NCBI GenBank assembly: GCA_023460315.1
Contig: JAEWQO010000102.1
Coordinates: 1 to 7,569, forward strand
Length of the DNA: 7,569 nucleotides
Source: Actinomycetes bacterium
GTDB taxonomy: Bacteria; Actinomycetota; Coriobacteriia; Coriobacteriales; Eggerthellaceae
Direction: 5' to 3'
Position 1 is the stretch's first letter. Each line of letters starts with the position of its first letter. Position numbers and translations under genes: made by a program. Of this stretch, positions 1 through 5,871 are shown piece by piece. The notes beneath the pieces were generated by a model that worked only from the letters and a program-made list of their open reading frames with translations, was not told where the DNA came from and made no database searches.

Positions 1-581
1 GGGGCCCCCCGTCTGTATGCGGGGCGGCCAATCGGAGGATCGTCTGCGATAAGCCTTTCAAGTTTCTGATAGGCTATCAGCGCAATGACGCCATTGGCGG
101 TGGCTTTCACAAGATTGAAGGGAAGCAGCGCCGGCAGGACGAGCGCGACCACCTCCTCGTACGTGGATTGCAAATAGAGCGGCGTCACGATGAAGTTCAT
201 ACAGAGAGAGACCGCAACGGAGGCAACGATGCCGGCCAGCACGCCAAGTATCGCCCTTTTGAGGAGGGGGTTTCTTTTGCTGACCAATCCCATGACCACG
301 ACCATGGACACCGATGCCGCAATGTTCATGGTCGCTCCAAGAGGATTGGTGACCAGATGGGGGATCCAGGCAAGAAATGCAACTGCGGCACCGATCCAGG
401 GGCTATAAAGAAGGCCGGTGAGAAGTACGACGATGCCTGACGCATCGTATTTCAGCCATTCTGCGCCGGGGATGATAGGAAACTCGACAAAGCTTAGCAC
501 CATGGCCATCAGAACAAGTATGACCAGGGCGACCAACTGCTTCGATGAGCGCTTAGGAGTGCCGTCTTCGAAAGGGGCCAT
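1..581 (-). CDS. ribU: RibU-like riboflavin ECF transporter S component (C-terminal end beyond window)
   Basis: Likely the substrate-binding membrane subunit (S component) of an energy-coupling factor transporter that takes up riboflavin; it would need the shared EcfA/EcfA'/EcfT module, which is not in the window. The 193 visible codons are very hydrophobic with about six membrane segments. RibU-like stretches in order are FVEFPIIPGAEWLKYDASG (about residues 31-49), a helix with GLLYSPWIGAAVAFL, then VTNPLGATMN, the helix pair around MNFIVTPLY, and LPALLPFNLVKATANG near the end. RibU proteins are usually about 190-230 residues, so only a short polar tail is missing. I chose the ATG at 579-581 because AAAGGATGG lies a few bases upstream; another in-frame ATG at 588-590 sits too close to its purine run. 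It lies 154 bases downstream of the flavinylated lipoprotein gene on the same strand, so flavin supply fits the context. Another vitamin S component is possible but less likely. Family assignment is by recognition of motifs, not by alignment. Confidence 0.78.
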   Translation of the reverse strand, partial: MAPFEDGTPKRSSKQLVALVILVLMAMVLSFVEFPIIPGAEWLKYDASGIVVLLTGLLYSPWIGAAVAFLAWIPHLVTNPLGATMNIAASVSMVVVMGLVSKRNPLLKRAILGVLAGIVASVAVSLCMNFIVTPLYLQSTYEEVVALVLPALLPFNLVKATANGVIALIAYQKLERLIADDPPIGRPAYRRGA

Positions 582-735
582 AGTTTCCATCCTTTCTCGG
601 CCGCTTCCAAGCAGGTGCTCGAGGCCGCGGGTGTCAACTCTTTTTTGTCCTCCCAGTATACTGCACGGGATCCGCTTGATGCGGATCCCGTGCACAAGTC
701 AGGTCACTCGTTTGTCAAAGGTGACGTGCGGATGG
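582..735 (-). promoter_or_regulatory. Spacer between the lipoprotein gene and ribU, with a long hairpin
   Basis: This 154-base gap between two co-directional genes is long for a tight operon. It holds the 14-bp inverted repeat at 662-694 (listed separately). Read on the minus strand, a good -10-like TATACT follows directly after the hairpin, but the matching -35 position falls inside the stem and is poor. A TTGACA hexamer lies at 632-637 (minus strand) with no clear -10 at the usual distance. I looked for the conserved stems of an FMN (RFN) riboswitch here, since ribU genes often carry one, and did not find them. The gap could give ribU its own promoter or uncouple its level from the lipoprotein gene. 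Confidence 0.4.
662..694. repeat. 14-bp perfect inverted repeat with 5-nt loop
   Basis: Arms TGCACGGGATCCGC (662-675) and GCGGATCCCGTGCA (681-694) pair perfectly around a TTGAT loop, about 40 bases after the stop codon of the lipoprotein gene. The stem is strong enough to act as a transcript 3' end or RNA stabiliser. Neither strand shows a U-run directly after the stem, so it is not a textbook intrinsic terminator. A run of six A on the minus strand (641-646) follows some 15 bases later. It may limit read-through into ribU or protect the upstream message; an operator role is also possible. Confidence 0.7.
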
Positions 736-1776
736 CTAGACGGTCTCTGCGGCAGCCACTGCTGCTTTGGCGTAATTGGCCGTGTCGACCAGTGTTGCTC
801 CGGAGACTGCATCGGGACCGTCGATGGACACCTCTGTGATCTTCTGTCCGGCCAAGGCTCCTTCGATGGCTTCGATCGATGTCAGCCATGGCGTGGTCGA
901 CCCCGCTTTTTCTGCGAGCATCGCACTGTAGGCCTCGTTGTTGGCAGATTTCGAGGTAAGCGTCTGGCCTGCAACATAGTAGTCGGTGCCGAACGCTGCG
1001 TCGGAGTTTGGCACGCTGACGACGTTGTCGGCCACGGCGACGAACTGGAACTCGTCAATGCTTGCCGCAATGATCGTATCGTCCTGCACGAGTGACACGG
1101 CATTGCCGAAGGCTTTCGTGCCATGGCACGATGCGTTGACACGGCCCAGGGCAGCATCGGCGCTGTTGGGGTCAAAAGTTCCCTCGGTGGTTATGTCGTC
1201 GCTTTCCGCCACCTTGGCGATTCCTGCAAGATAGTTCGGCGCATCCACCAAAGTTGCCCCCGATACGGCATCAAGCCCCACGGATTTCAAATCTTCGGGT
1301 TTTTTCCCGATGGCATACTCTTCGATGGCGGCCATGGAATCGGCCCATTTGACTGTGGAACCGGCCTTTTCGGCCATCATGGCCGAGTAGACCTCGTTGT
1401 TGTCCTTTTTAGAGGCGAGTTGATATCCTTCCACGATTCCTGCCGAGAAGTCTGAGTCAGAGTTGGGCACGGGCACAAGACCTTGGGTGCTGGCGCTCAT
1501 GAACTGGTAGTCATCGACGTCCGCCCCTACAATGGAGCCATCTTCGTCCACGGCCACCACGACTTGCGTGAAGCACTTGTCGCCATGGGCCACAACATAT
1601 CCTCGGTGAAGGGTTACCTTGCTTGATCCGCTTGCGGCACCGGTGCCGCCCGAAGCGCCATTGGTGCTCGCATTTCCTGCACCGGTACAGCCGGCGAGCG
1701 CATAGCTTCCGATTGCGCCAGCCGCCAGGACGATACTGCCTTTCAAAAAGTTTCTTCGTGAGAGTGGCTGTGCCAT
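736..1776 (-). CDS. Tat-exported lipoprotein with two covalent-FMN-binding domains (PplA-like)
   Basis: Predicted cell-surface redox protein of 346 residues carrying two covalently bound FMN groups. The N-terminus has a twin-arginine signal (SRRNFLKG, residues 6-13), a hydrophobic stretch, and a lipobox LAGC giving lipidated Cys30, followed by a flexible Ser/Gly/Thr-rich linker (31-52). Two homologous domains follow, about residues 53-190 and 211-344. Each begins with an HG-x-K-x-F element (64-69 and 218-223), contains a near-identical NNE-x-YSAM-x-AEKAGST block (126-141; 279-294), and ends in the ApbE acceptor motif DAVSGATLVD. The predicted FMN-esterified threonines are Thr175 and Thr328. 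This motif is the flavinylation site of the FMN_bind family, as in NqrC and RnfG; a two-domain surface lipoprotein resembles Listeria PplA. The start is supported by AAGGAGG five bases upstream. A divergent apbE and neighbouring ribU support flavinylation. Electron donor and acceptor are not visible. The only cysteines other than Cys30 are Cys68 and Cys217. Confidence 0.88.
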   Translation of the reverse strand: MAQPLSRRNFLKGSIVLAAGAIGSYALAGCTGAGNASTNGASGGTGAASGSSKVTLHRGYVVAHGDKCFTQVVVAVDEDGSIVGADVDDYQFMSASTQGLVPVPNSDSDFSAGIVEGYQLASKKDNNEVYSAMMAEKAGSTVKWADSMAAIEEYAIGKKPEDLKSVGLDAVSGATLVDAPNYLAGIAKVAESDDITTEGTFDPNSADAALGRVNASCHGTKAFGNAVSLVQDDTIIAASIDEFQFVAVADNVVSVPNSDAAFGTDYYVAGQTLTSKSANNEAYSAMLAEKAGSTTPWLTSIEAIEGALAGQKITEVSIDGPDAVSGATLVDTANYAKAAVAAAETV

Positions 1777-1781
1777 GGTCT

Positions 1782-1788
1782 CCTCCTT
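1782..1788 (-). promoter_or_regulatory. Strong ribosome binding site of the flavinylated lipoprotein gene
   Basis: Minus-strand AAGGAGG ends five bases before the ATG at 1774-1776. It is the best Shine-Dalgarno match in the window and fixes the lipoprotein start. The other genes here have much weaker sites, which suggests this protein is made in larger amounts than its neighbours. Confidence 0.85.
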
Positions 1789-1950
1789 TTTCGTAATGGT
1801 CGTACCTTGCCTGCCGTGCAGGCGTTTGATCTTCCCTCATGTAAAAGATACAAAAATAGTAGGATTTTAGAATAGTCAAAAGGGAGTAACTTTTCTGACA
1901 AGGCGTTTTGCTGTTGTCGACGAAAAGGGGGAGACGCTTTTGCTCTTTTG
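1789..1950 (-). promoter_or_regulatory. AT-rich promoter region upstream of the flavinylated lipoprotein gene
   Basis: The gap between the LuxR gene stop and the lipoprotein start contains a markedly AT-rich block (about 1845-1880) in an otherwise GC-rich window. On the minus strand it holds TTGACT (1874-1879) and several -10-like hexamers: TAAAAT (1864-1869), TACTAT (1856-1861) and TATCTT nearer the gene. None pairs with a good -35 at 16-18 bases, so an activator-dependent promoter is plausible. The adjacent LuxR regulator is the natural candidate activator. A small inverted repeat, GCCTGC-CGT-GCAGGC (1809-1823), would lie in the 5' untranslated leader. No convincing terminator for the LuxR gene is seen. 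Confidence 0.4.
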
Positions 1951-3498
1951 TTATCCCTCGTGGCTGGCTGTGGAGTCTTCTGCCGGACGCTCTTCCGTGT
2001 TTCCTGAAAGGCTGTCAAGCAGTTCCAGAAGCTCTTCCCGTGAATTGATGCCCAATTTGCGATAGATGTTCTTGCGGTGGCTGCGCGCGGTGCTCTCGGC
2101 TATCACCAACATCTCGGCCACGTAAGCGGCGCTGTGTCCCCGGCCAAGGTATCCGAGAATTTCGGTTTCGCGCTCAGTGAGTCCGTATTCTTGCGCAATC
2201 GCTTCGCAGCGCTCGGCAAAGGAGGGTCCTTCGGCGTTGCGCTCGTTGCGGTCCACTCCTTCGAGAATCATGCGCCATATGCGCGATCCGGGCGTTGCAA
2301 GCAGGGCGGCAACCGCCATGACGAACAGCGCCATGAGCATGTGACGCTGATAGGAGATCAAGGCCCCAGCGTCAACGCGCGTGTAAGAAAGCAGGGCAAT
2401 CAGGCCGAGTCCTATGAGAAGGATGCTGCTGGCTGGGAGCGAGAGGGAGCGCATGCGGCCGGCCATGGCGAGCACCATGCCGCTGACAAGCATGAAATAG
2501 AGAGTGCAGAAAACATCGATGCCGACGCTGGTCACAATTCCTAAGGTGGTGTCCGAAACGAGCGAGTTCACCGCAAAGGTCAAAAAGGCCAAAAGAGGCA
2601 GGTAGAGACGATAGGAGAAGTTGATGAGCTCGGGATCCGACTTGACGAAGAGAAGGGGCATAGAACAGGGAACGACAAGCAGGCAGCCGATGAGCAAGGG
2701 GGAAAGGGGTTCGGACGTGTCGGGAGACATCGTTCGATTGACAATGAAAAGAAGCAGCATGATCAAGGGCGTGGCGACGAAAAATAGGACACGGGATCCG
2801 AGGGGCTTGAGATCGCCCGTTCCCTCAAGCAATGACAGATCGAACGATCCAAAGACGTCCCACCAATTCGACTCGCTTTCGGCCGGTTGGTAATTCTGGC
2901 AATTGCGGCGTCGGCTTCCGACGAGTCCTCCCATGGTCCCCACGCACGCCAAAGCGAACAGGAGGGAGGATCCCGCGGTTGGCGGCAAGAACAGGACAAC
3001 GGTGTTTGCTATGGCCAAGGCCAGCAAGGCGACGATGAGTGCCGAGAAGGAAGAATGAAAATCGGTGAAACGTATGTGGGAAAGCCAGCTTGTTGCCAGA
3101 ATGGTGGCTCCAAAGCCCAGAAACAGACCTGCCGCAATTAAGACCGTCGCAGGAATGTCGGAGGTGAATGCGACCGCGGTGAGGACCGCATAGCCCAGCA
3201 GATAGGCTATGCCGCCGGCATTGACGATCGTTTTGCTGAGGCGATGATAGGATGTTTTGAGAAGACAGACAAACAGCAGGGAGAGTGCGGTGAACATGAC
3301 GGCTATGAGCATGGTCCACACAAACGTCATGCTGCCGATGTCGAGGGCTGGCGCACGGTCGACTGTCGGTTCGAGCAGGATATGGAGAGTGTCAAGGCAA
3401 GGAAGCGCGATAGGCAGGCTCGAGGCGAATGCCAAAGCCGTGACGGTGCCCGGGAATCCGAGTTTGTCGGCACTGTTTCGATAAAGGCGCAAGCGCAA
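1951..3498 (-). CDS. Membrane-bound LuxR-family transcriptional regulator (12 TM + HTH)
   Basis: A 515-residue regulator with an integral-membrane N-terminus and a cytoplasmic LuxR-type DNA-binding domain. About twelve hydrophobic segments are visible, six before and six after a polar loop at roughly residues 197-236. The C-terminal domain covers about 438-500: YGLTERETEILGYLGRG, then the HTH around YVAEMLVIAESTARSHRKN, then IYRKLGINSREELLELL. There is no response-regulator receiver domain, so it probably senses a ligand or membrane state directly and acts as a one-component system. It lies directly upstream of the flavinylated lipoprotein gene and divergent from apbE, so control of these genes is the simplest hypothesis. 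The annotated start is a TTG (3496-3498). No ATG is available before residue 57 in this frame, and starting there would remove the first membrane segment. The ribosome site is weak. A five-codon ATG mini-ORF ends one base before the TTG. The ligand is unknown. Confidence 0.85.
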   Translation of the reverse strand: MRLRLYRNSADKLGFPGTVTALAFASSLPIALPCLDTLHILLEPTVDRAPALDIGSMTFVWTMLIAVMFTALSLLFVCLLKTSYHRLSKTIVNAGGIAYLLGYAVLTAVAFTSDIPATVLIAAGLFLGFGATILATSWLSHIRFTDFHSSFSALIVALLALAIANTVVLFLPPTAGSSLLFALACVGTMGGLVGSRRRNCQNYQPAESESNWWDVFGSFDLSLLEGTGDLKPLGSRVLFFVATPLIMLLLFIVNRTMSPDTSEPLSPLLIGCLLVVPCSMPLLFVKSDPELINFSYRLYLPLLAFLTFAVNSLVSDTTLGIVTSVGIDVFCTLYFMLVSGMVLAMAGRMRSLSLPASSILLIGLGLIALLSYTRVDAGALISYQRHMLMALFVMAVAALLATPGSRIWRMILEGVDRNERNAEGPSFAERCEAIAQEYGLTERETEILGYLGRGHSAAYVAEMLVIAESTARSHRKNIYRKLGINSREELLELLDSLSGNTEERPAEDSTASHEG

Positions 3499-3713
3499 AT
3501 CAGTCTACTTTCAACATGGCGTCAGATCGTATCTCCTGTATGATCGTCCAAGTCGGATAGATCGAAACTTACGGTGACCTCGAGAGTTTCTCTATGAGGC
3601 ACGCATCATCTTCGTATACTATCCGATTGAGTGCTAGGATGCCACCATGCGACGGGCGTCTTGTCCATATGGTTGCACTACGGTAACGGTCAAGGTGATG
3701 AGGCAGGGTGAGA
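3499..3713. promoter_or_regulatory. Divergent control region between the LuxR regulator and apbE
   Basis: The 215 bases between two head-to-head genes should hold promoters for both. On the plus strand, candidates for apbE are TATACT (3615-3620) and an extended -10-like TGCTAGGAT (3632-3640), both with poor -35 matches. On the minus strand, CAGGAG (3533-3538) lies upstream of a small ATG mini-ORF (3500-3517) that precedes the TTG start of the regulator. An 8-bp inverted repeat, TCGGATAG (3553-3560) with CTATCCGA (3619-3626), brackets the middle of the region and its right arm touches the TATACT. A loose direct repeat TACGGTGAC/TACGGTAAC is also present (about 3570 and 3679). None of these is proven to be a regulator site. 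Confidence 0.45.
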
Positions 3714-4661
3714 ATGGTTATGGCAGAAGAGCTTGTGTCGAAAGAATTCTTCGCATTCAACACGGTGAACAAGGTGAGCGCCTACACCGACGATCCAACC
3801 GTCTTGACTGATGCCGTCGCCCTGTGCGCTCGCTACGAGCATCTGTTCTCTCGGACGCGACCCGACAGCCAGCTTGCCCGTGTCAATGCAGCGGCAGGCA
3901 AACCGGTGACGGTTGAGGGGGAGCTTGCGCGTTTTATCGAGGTCGCCCTTTCTTACTGTGAGGAAAGTGGGGGGCTGTTTGACATCACGATGGGTGGCGT
4001 CGTGCGGCTCTGGGATTTCAAAGCGGGAGTCATTCCTGAGGAGCGCGCCCTGAAAGAGGCGCTTGCCCACGTGGGATATCAGACCGTGCACGTTGACGGT
4101 GATGCCGTATGGCTCGACGACCCTCGCGCCTCTCTGGATCTGGGCGGCATTGCCAAGGGTTATATCGCGGACGGCCTTTCCCAGCTCCTCGTGTCTCGCG
4201 GGGTGAAAAGCGGCATTGTCAATTTGGGCGGGAACGTTTTGGTGGTTGGAGAAAAACCTGACGGCACTGCCTGGAATGTGGGAATTCGCATGCCGGTGCC
4301 CTCTTCGTCCCAGGGTGCCGAATCCGTGTTTGCCACGGTTGCCGTGAGTGATTCCTCGGTGGTGACAAGCGGGGTCTATGAGCGTGCTTTTTCATGTGAC
4401 GACGTGCTCTATCATCATATCCTTGATCCCAGAACGGGATTTCCCGCACAAACGGACATCGTGTCCGCGACCATCATCTCCAAGGCATCCCTCGATGGTG
4501 ACGGATACACTACCGCCCTTGTGATCATGGGTCTTGACAAGGCGCTCGCATTCGTTGAGAGCCGTCCGGGCATCGAGGCGGTTTTCGTCACCACGGAAGG
4601 CGGCATCTATGGCACGTCTGCCATCGGTGAGTCCATCCCCCTTCAGGTGCGGTCGTCGTAA
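3714..4661 (+). CDS. apbE: ApbE-family FAD:protein FMN transferase, no visible signal peptide
   Basis: Predicted enzyme that moves the FMN half of FAD onto a threonine of a target protein as a phosphoester, using Mg2+; the likely target is the two-motif lipoprotein encoded nearby. From the ATG at 3714 the protein has 315 residues. ApbE hallmarks in order are FSRTRPDSQLARVN (45-58), SGGLFDITMGG (85-95), LDLGGIAKGYIADGL (141-155), NLGGN (170-174), TSGVYER (218-224), HHILDPRTGFP (234-244), and DGYTTAL (263-269), where Asp263 and Thr267 match the family's metal-binding pair. Most bacterial ApbE proteins have a Sec signal or lipobox. Here the N-terminus runs straight into the catalytic domain (MVMAEELVSKEFFAFNTVNK), so a cytoplasmic location is likely. 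The start is uncertain by a few codons: GTG at 3708, ATG at 3714 and ATG at 3720 are all in frame. I chose 3714 because AGGG lies five bases upstream. It is transcribed divergently from the LuxR gene. Confidence 0.93.
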   Translation: MVMAEELVSKEFFAFNTVNKVSAYTDDPTVLTDAVALCARYEHLFSRTRPDSQLARVNAAAGKPVTVEGELARFIEVALSYCEESGGLFDITMGGVVRLWDFKAGVIPEERALKEALAHVGYQTVHVDGDAVWLDDPRASLDLGGIAKGYIADGLSQLLVSRGVKSGIVNLGGNVLVVGEKPDGTAWNVGIRMPVPSSSQGAESVFATVAVSDSSVVTSGVYERAFSCDDVLYHHILDPRTGFPAQTDIVSATIISKASLDGDGYTTALVIMGLDKALAFVESRPGIEAVFVTTEGGIYGTSAIGESIPLQVRSS

Positions 4662-4792
4662 AGCATCCGCACGTGCAATGGCAAGCGGCGCGATGGGCGA
4701 GGTCCTTCCTTTGCCGAGGGATATTTCGAAGCCGTAGAGTTTCAATGAGACAGATGCCCTACCTCTGACTCATTTGCTATCATCGGGTTCCT
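4662..4792 (+). promoter_or_regulatory. apbE-sanA spacer with candidate extended -10 promoter
   Basis: The 131-base gap contains TGC followed by TATCAT (4775-4783), an extended -10 element. The last base of the -10 lies nine bases before the ATG at 4793, so the transcript would begin at or within a few bases of the start codon. No good -35 or Shine-Dalgarno sequence is seen upstream of either ATG. I see no convincing terminator for apbE in the gap. The downstream gene therefore probably has its own promoter, although read-through from apbE is possible. Confidence 0.4.
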
Positions 4793-5473
4793 ATGATGAG
4801 ACGCAAAAGACATGGATGGTTGGGACGCATGGTTGGGATCTTTGCCGGCTGCGCCATTGCGGCCCTTGCGGTCGTTGCGGTGACGAACGTCGCGACGGTT
4901 GTGGTGACGGAAGGCTCCATTGTGAGCGTCGATGAGGCGGCAGCTTACGATGCCGATGCCATTGTCGTGCTCGGCGCTTCTGTGTTGCCGGATGGCACCC
5001 CTTCCAGCATCCTGCAAGATCGTCTTGATGACGGCATCGCCCTGTACTTTGCCGGCGCTGCACCGAAGATCATCATGAGCGGCGACAATGGAACAGCATC
5101 CTACAACGAGGTCAAGGCAATGAAAGCCTATGCCGTTGCGCAGGGGGTTCCTGCTGAAGACATCTTCAGCGACCATGCGGGCTTCTCTACGTACGAAAGC
5201 ATGTATCGCGCGCGGAACGTGTTCGGCGTGGAGCGGGTCGTCATCGCCACTCAGACCTATCATCTCTATCGCGCACTCTACGCCGCGCAGGGACTGGGGA
5301 TGTCTGCGATCGGTGTCGCAAGCGATTATCGTTCCTATGATAAGCAGGTGCAGTATGATATTCGTGAAATACCTGCCCGCACCAAGGATTTTTTCAAGAC
5401 GCTGCTCAAGATGCCTTCCACCTATGTTGGGGATTTCATCAGCCTCGATCAGTCAGGCGATGTGACGGATTGA
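4793..5473 (+). CDS. SanA/YdcF-like DUF218 membrane-anchored protein
   Basis: A 226-residue protein with a basic N-terminus (MMRRKRHG), one membrane segment (about residues 9-38) and an extracytoplasmic DUF218 domain (about 53-200). Family motifs include DADAIVVLGASV (53-64), SSILQDRLDDGIALY (71-85), KIIMSGD (92-98), YNEVKAMKAYAVAQGVP (104-120), FSTYESMYRARNVF (131-144) and TQTYHLYRALYAAQGLG (153-169). It resembles E. coli SanA, linked to the envelope barrier against vancomycin at high temperature; the biochemical activity of the family is not settled. Length fits the family. Two consecutive ATGs (4793, 4796) are possible starts and no clear ribosome binding site precedes them; an extended -10 close upstream suggests a leaderless transcript. 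It follows apbE on the same strand after 131 bases. A role in the flavin system is not implied by the sequence; envelope maintenance is the safer reading. Confidence 0.82.
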   Translation: MMRRKRHGWLGRMVGIFAGCAIAALAVVAVTNVATVVVTEGSIVSVDEAAAYDADAIVVLGASVLPDGTPSSILQDRLDDGIALYFAGAAPKIIMSGDNGTASYNEVKAMKAYAVAQGVPAEDIFSDHAGFSTYESMYRARNVFGVERVVIATQTYHLYRALYAAQGLGMSAIGVASDYRSYDKQVQYDIREIPARTKDFFKTLLKMPSTYVGDFISLDQSGDVTD

Positions 5474-5871
5474 TTCCTGGGCCCGCGCTAGCATGGTGCT
5501 CAGCGGTACCGGCGCGGGCCCAGCGGCGCCGGCTGCCGTTTGGGACAAAATTTGCGGGTCGGGGTGTGGAATTCATGCAAGAGATGCATCGTGCGCATTC
5601 CCGGTGGCGCCATGCCGCATTCGTTTTGCCATTTCCGCAGGTCGAGAATTTCCTTTTTGGTCGCATGATGGCTTTTATGCATGAGGGCGGTGCCGATTGC
5701 CTTCCAAAACGAAAAAAGTGTCCAGAAACGAAAAACAGCCATTCATGGTTGAGAGCTCTTAGTGGGAACGGACGAGGATGCGGCGACCTTGATCCGCCGG
5801 CTTCGCAGGCCCGCTTTTCTCCCGGTGTTCAACGGGCGATAGGGCGGGCTCTCCTTCTTTGGCGACGGACT
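5474..5871. other. Convergent intergenic stretch without a convincing gene
   Basis: About 400 bases lie between the stops of two convergent genes. Open frames exist on both strands (for example 5500-5742 minus and the 5' part of 5470-5988 plus), but their products have biased, low-complexity composition, resemble no family I recognise, and lack clear ribosome sites. The left end carries a 12-bp GC-rich inverted repeat (5477-5523), followed at once by an imperfect palindrome around GGCGCC (5522-5536). The right end, read on the minus strand after the LuxR stop, has nested GC-rich complementarity (CCCG/CGGG inside GCCCGC/GCGGGC, about 5812-5848) that could end that transcript. Neither side has a U-tract. 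No tRNA, CRISPR or insertion-sequence end is visible. Confidence 0.5.
5477..5523 (+). terminator. GC-rich 12-bp inverted repeat just after sanA, possible atypical terminator
   Basis: Arms CTGGGCCCGCGC (5477-5488) and GCGCGGGCCCAG (5512-5523) are perfect complements starting three bases after the SanA-like stop codon. The 23-base loop contains its own small complementary pair (AGCA/TGCT, 5490-5500) and the palindrome CGGTACCG (5504-5511). Its position suits transcript termination or 3'-end protection, but no U-run follows, so intrinsic termination is doubtful and the call is an inference. Confidence 0.5.

Noticed and set aside
662..694. Classical rho-independent terminator
   Set aside because: The stem is strong but no U-run follows on either strand, so it is listed only as an inverted repeat of uncertain role.
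582..735. FMN riboswitch (RFN element) upstream of the ribU-like gene
   Set aside because: The conserved RFN stem sequences are absent, and the region is largely taken up by a simple 14-bp hairpin and purine-rich leader.
418..1095. Plus-strand open frame of 225 codons
   Set aside because: It lies antisense to the ribU 5' end and the flavinylated lipoprotein gene, whose domains, signal peptide and ribosome site are clear. Its product is cysteine- and arginine-rich with no recognisable family.
2077..2544. Plus-strand open frame of 155 codons
   Set aside because: It is antisense to the HTH and late membrane segments of the first LuxR regulator. Its composition (His, Glu, Ala, Gly rich) is typical of a shadow frame in GC-rich DNA.
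1951..3498. Major facilitator transporter as the main function of the 12-helix LuxR proteins
   Set aside because: The membrane part lacks recognisable transporter signature motifs, and both proteins end in a clear LuxR DNA-binding domain, so a sensing role is more likely.
3708..3760. Lipobox or signal peptide on ApbE
   Set aside because: None of the possible starts (3708, 3714, 3720) yields a hydrophobic segment or a lipobox cysteine; the first cysteine comes about 38 residues in, within the catalytic domain.
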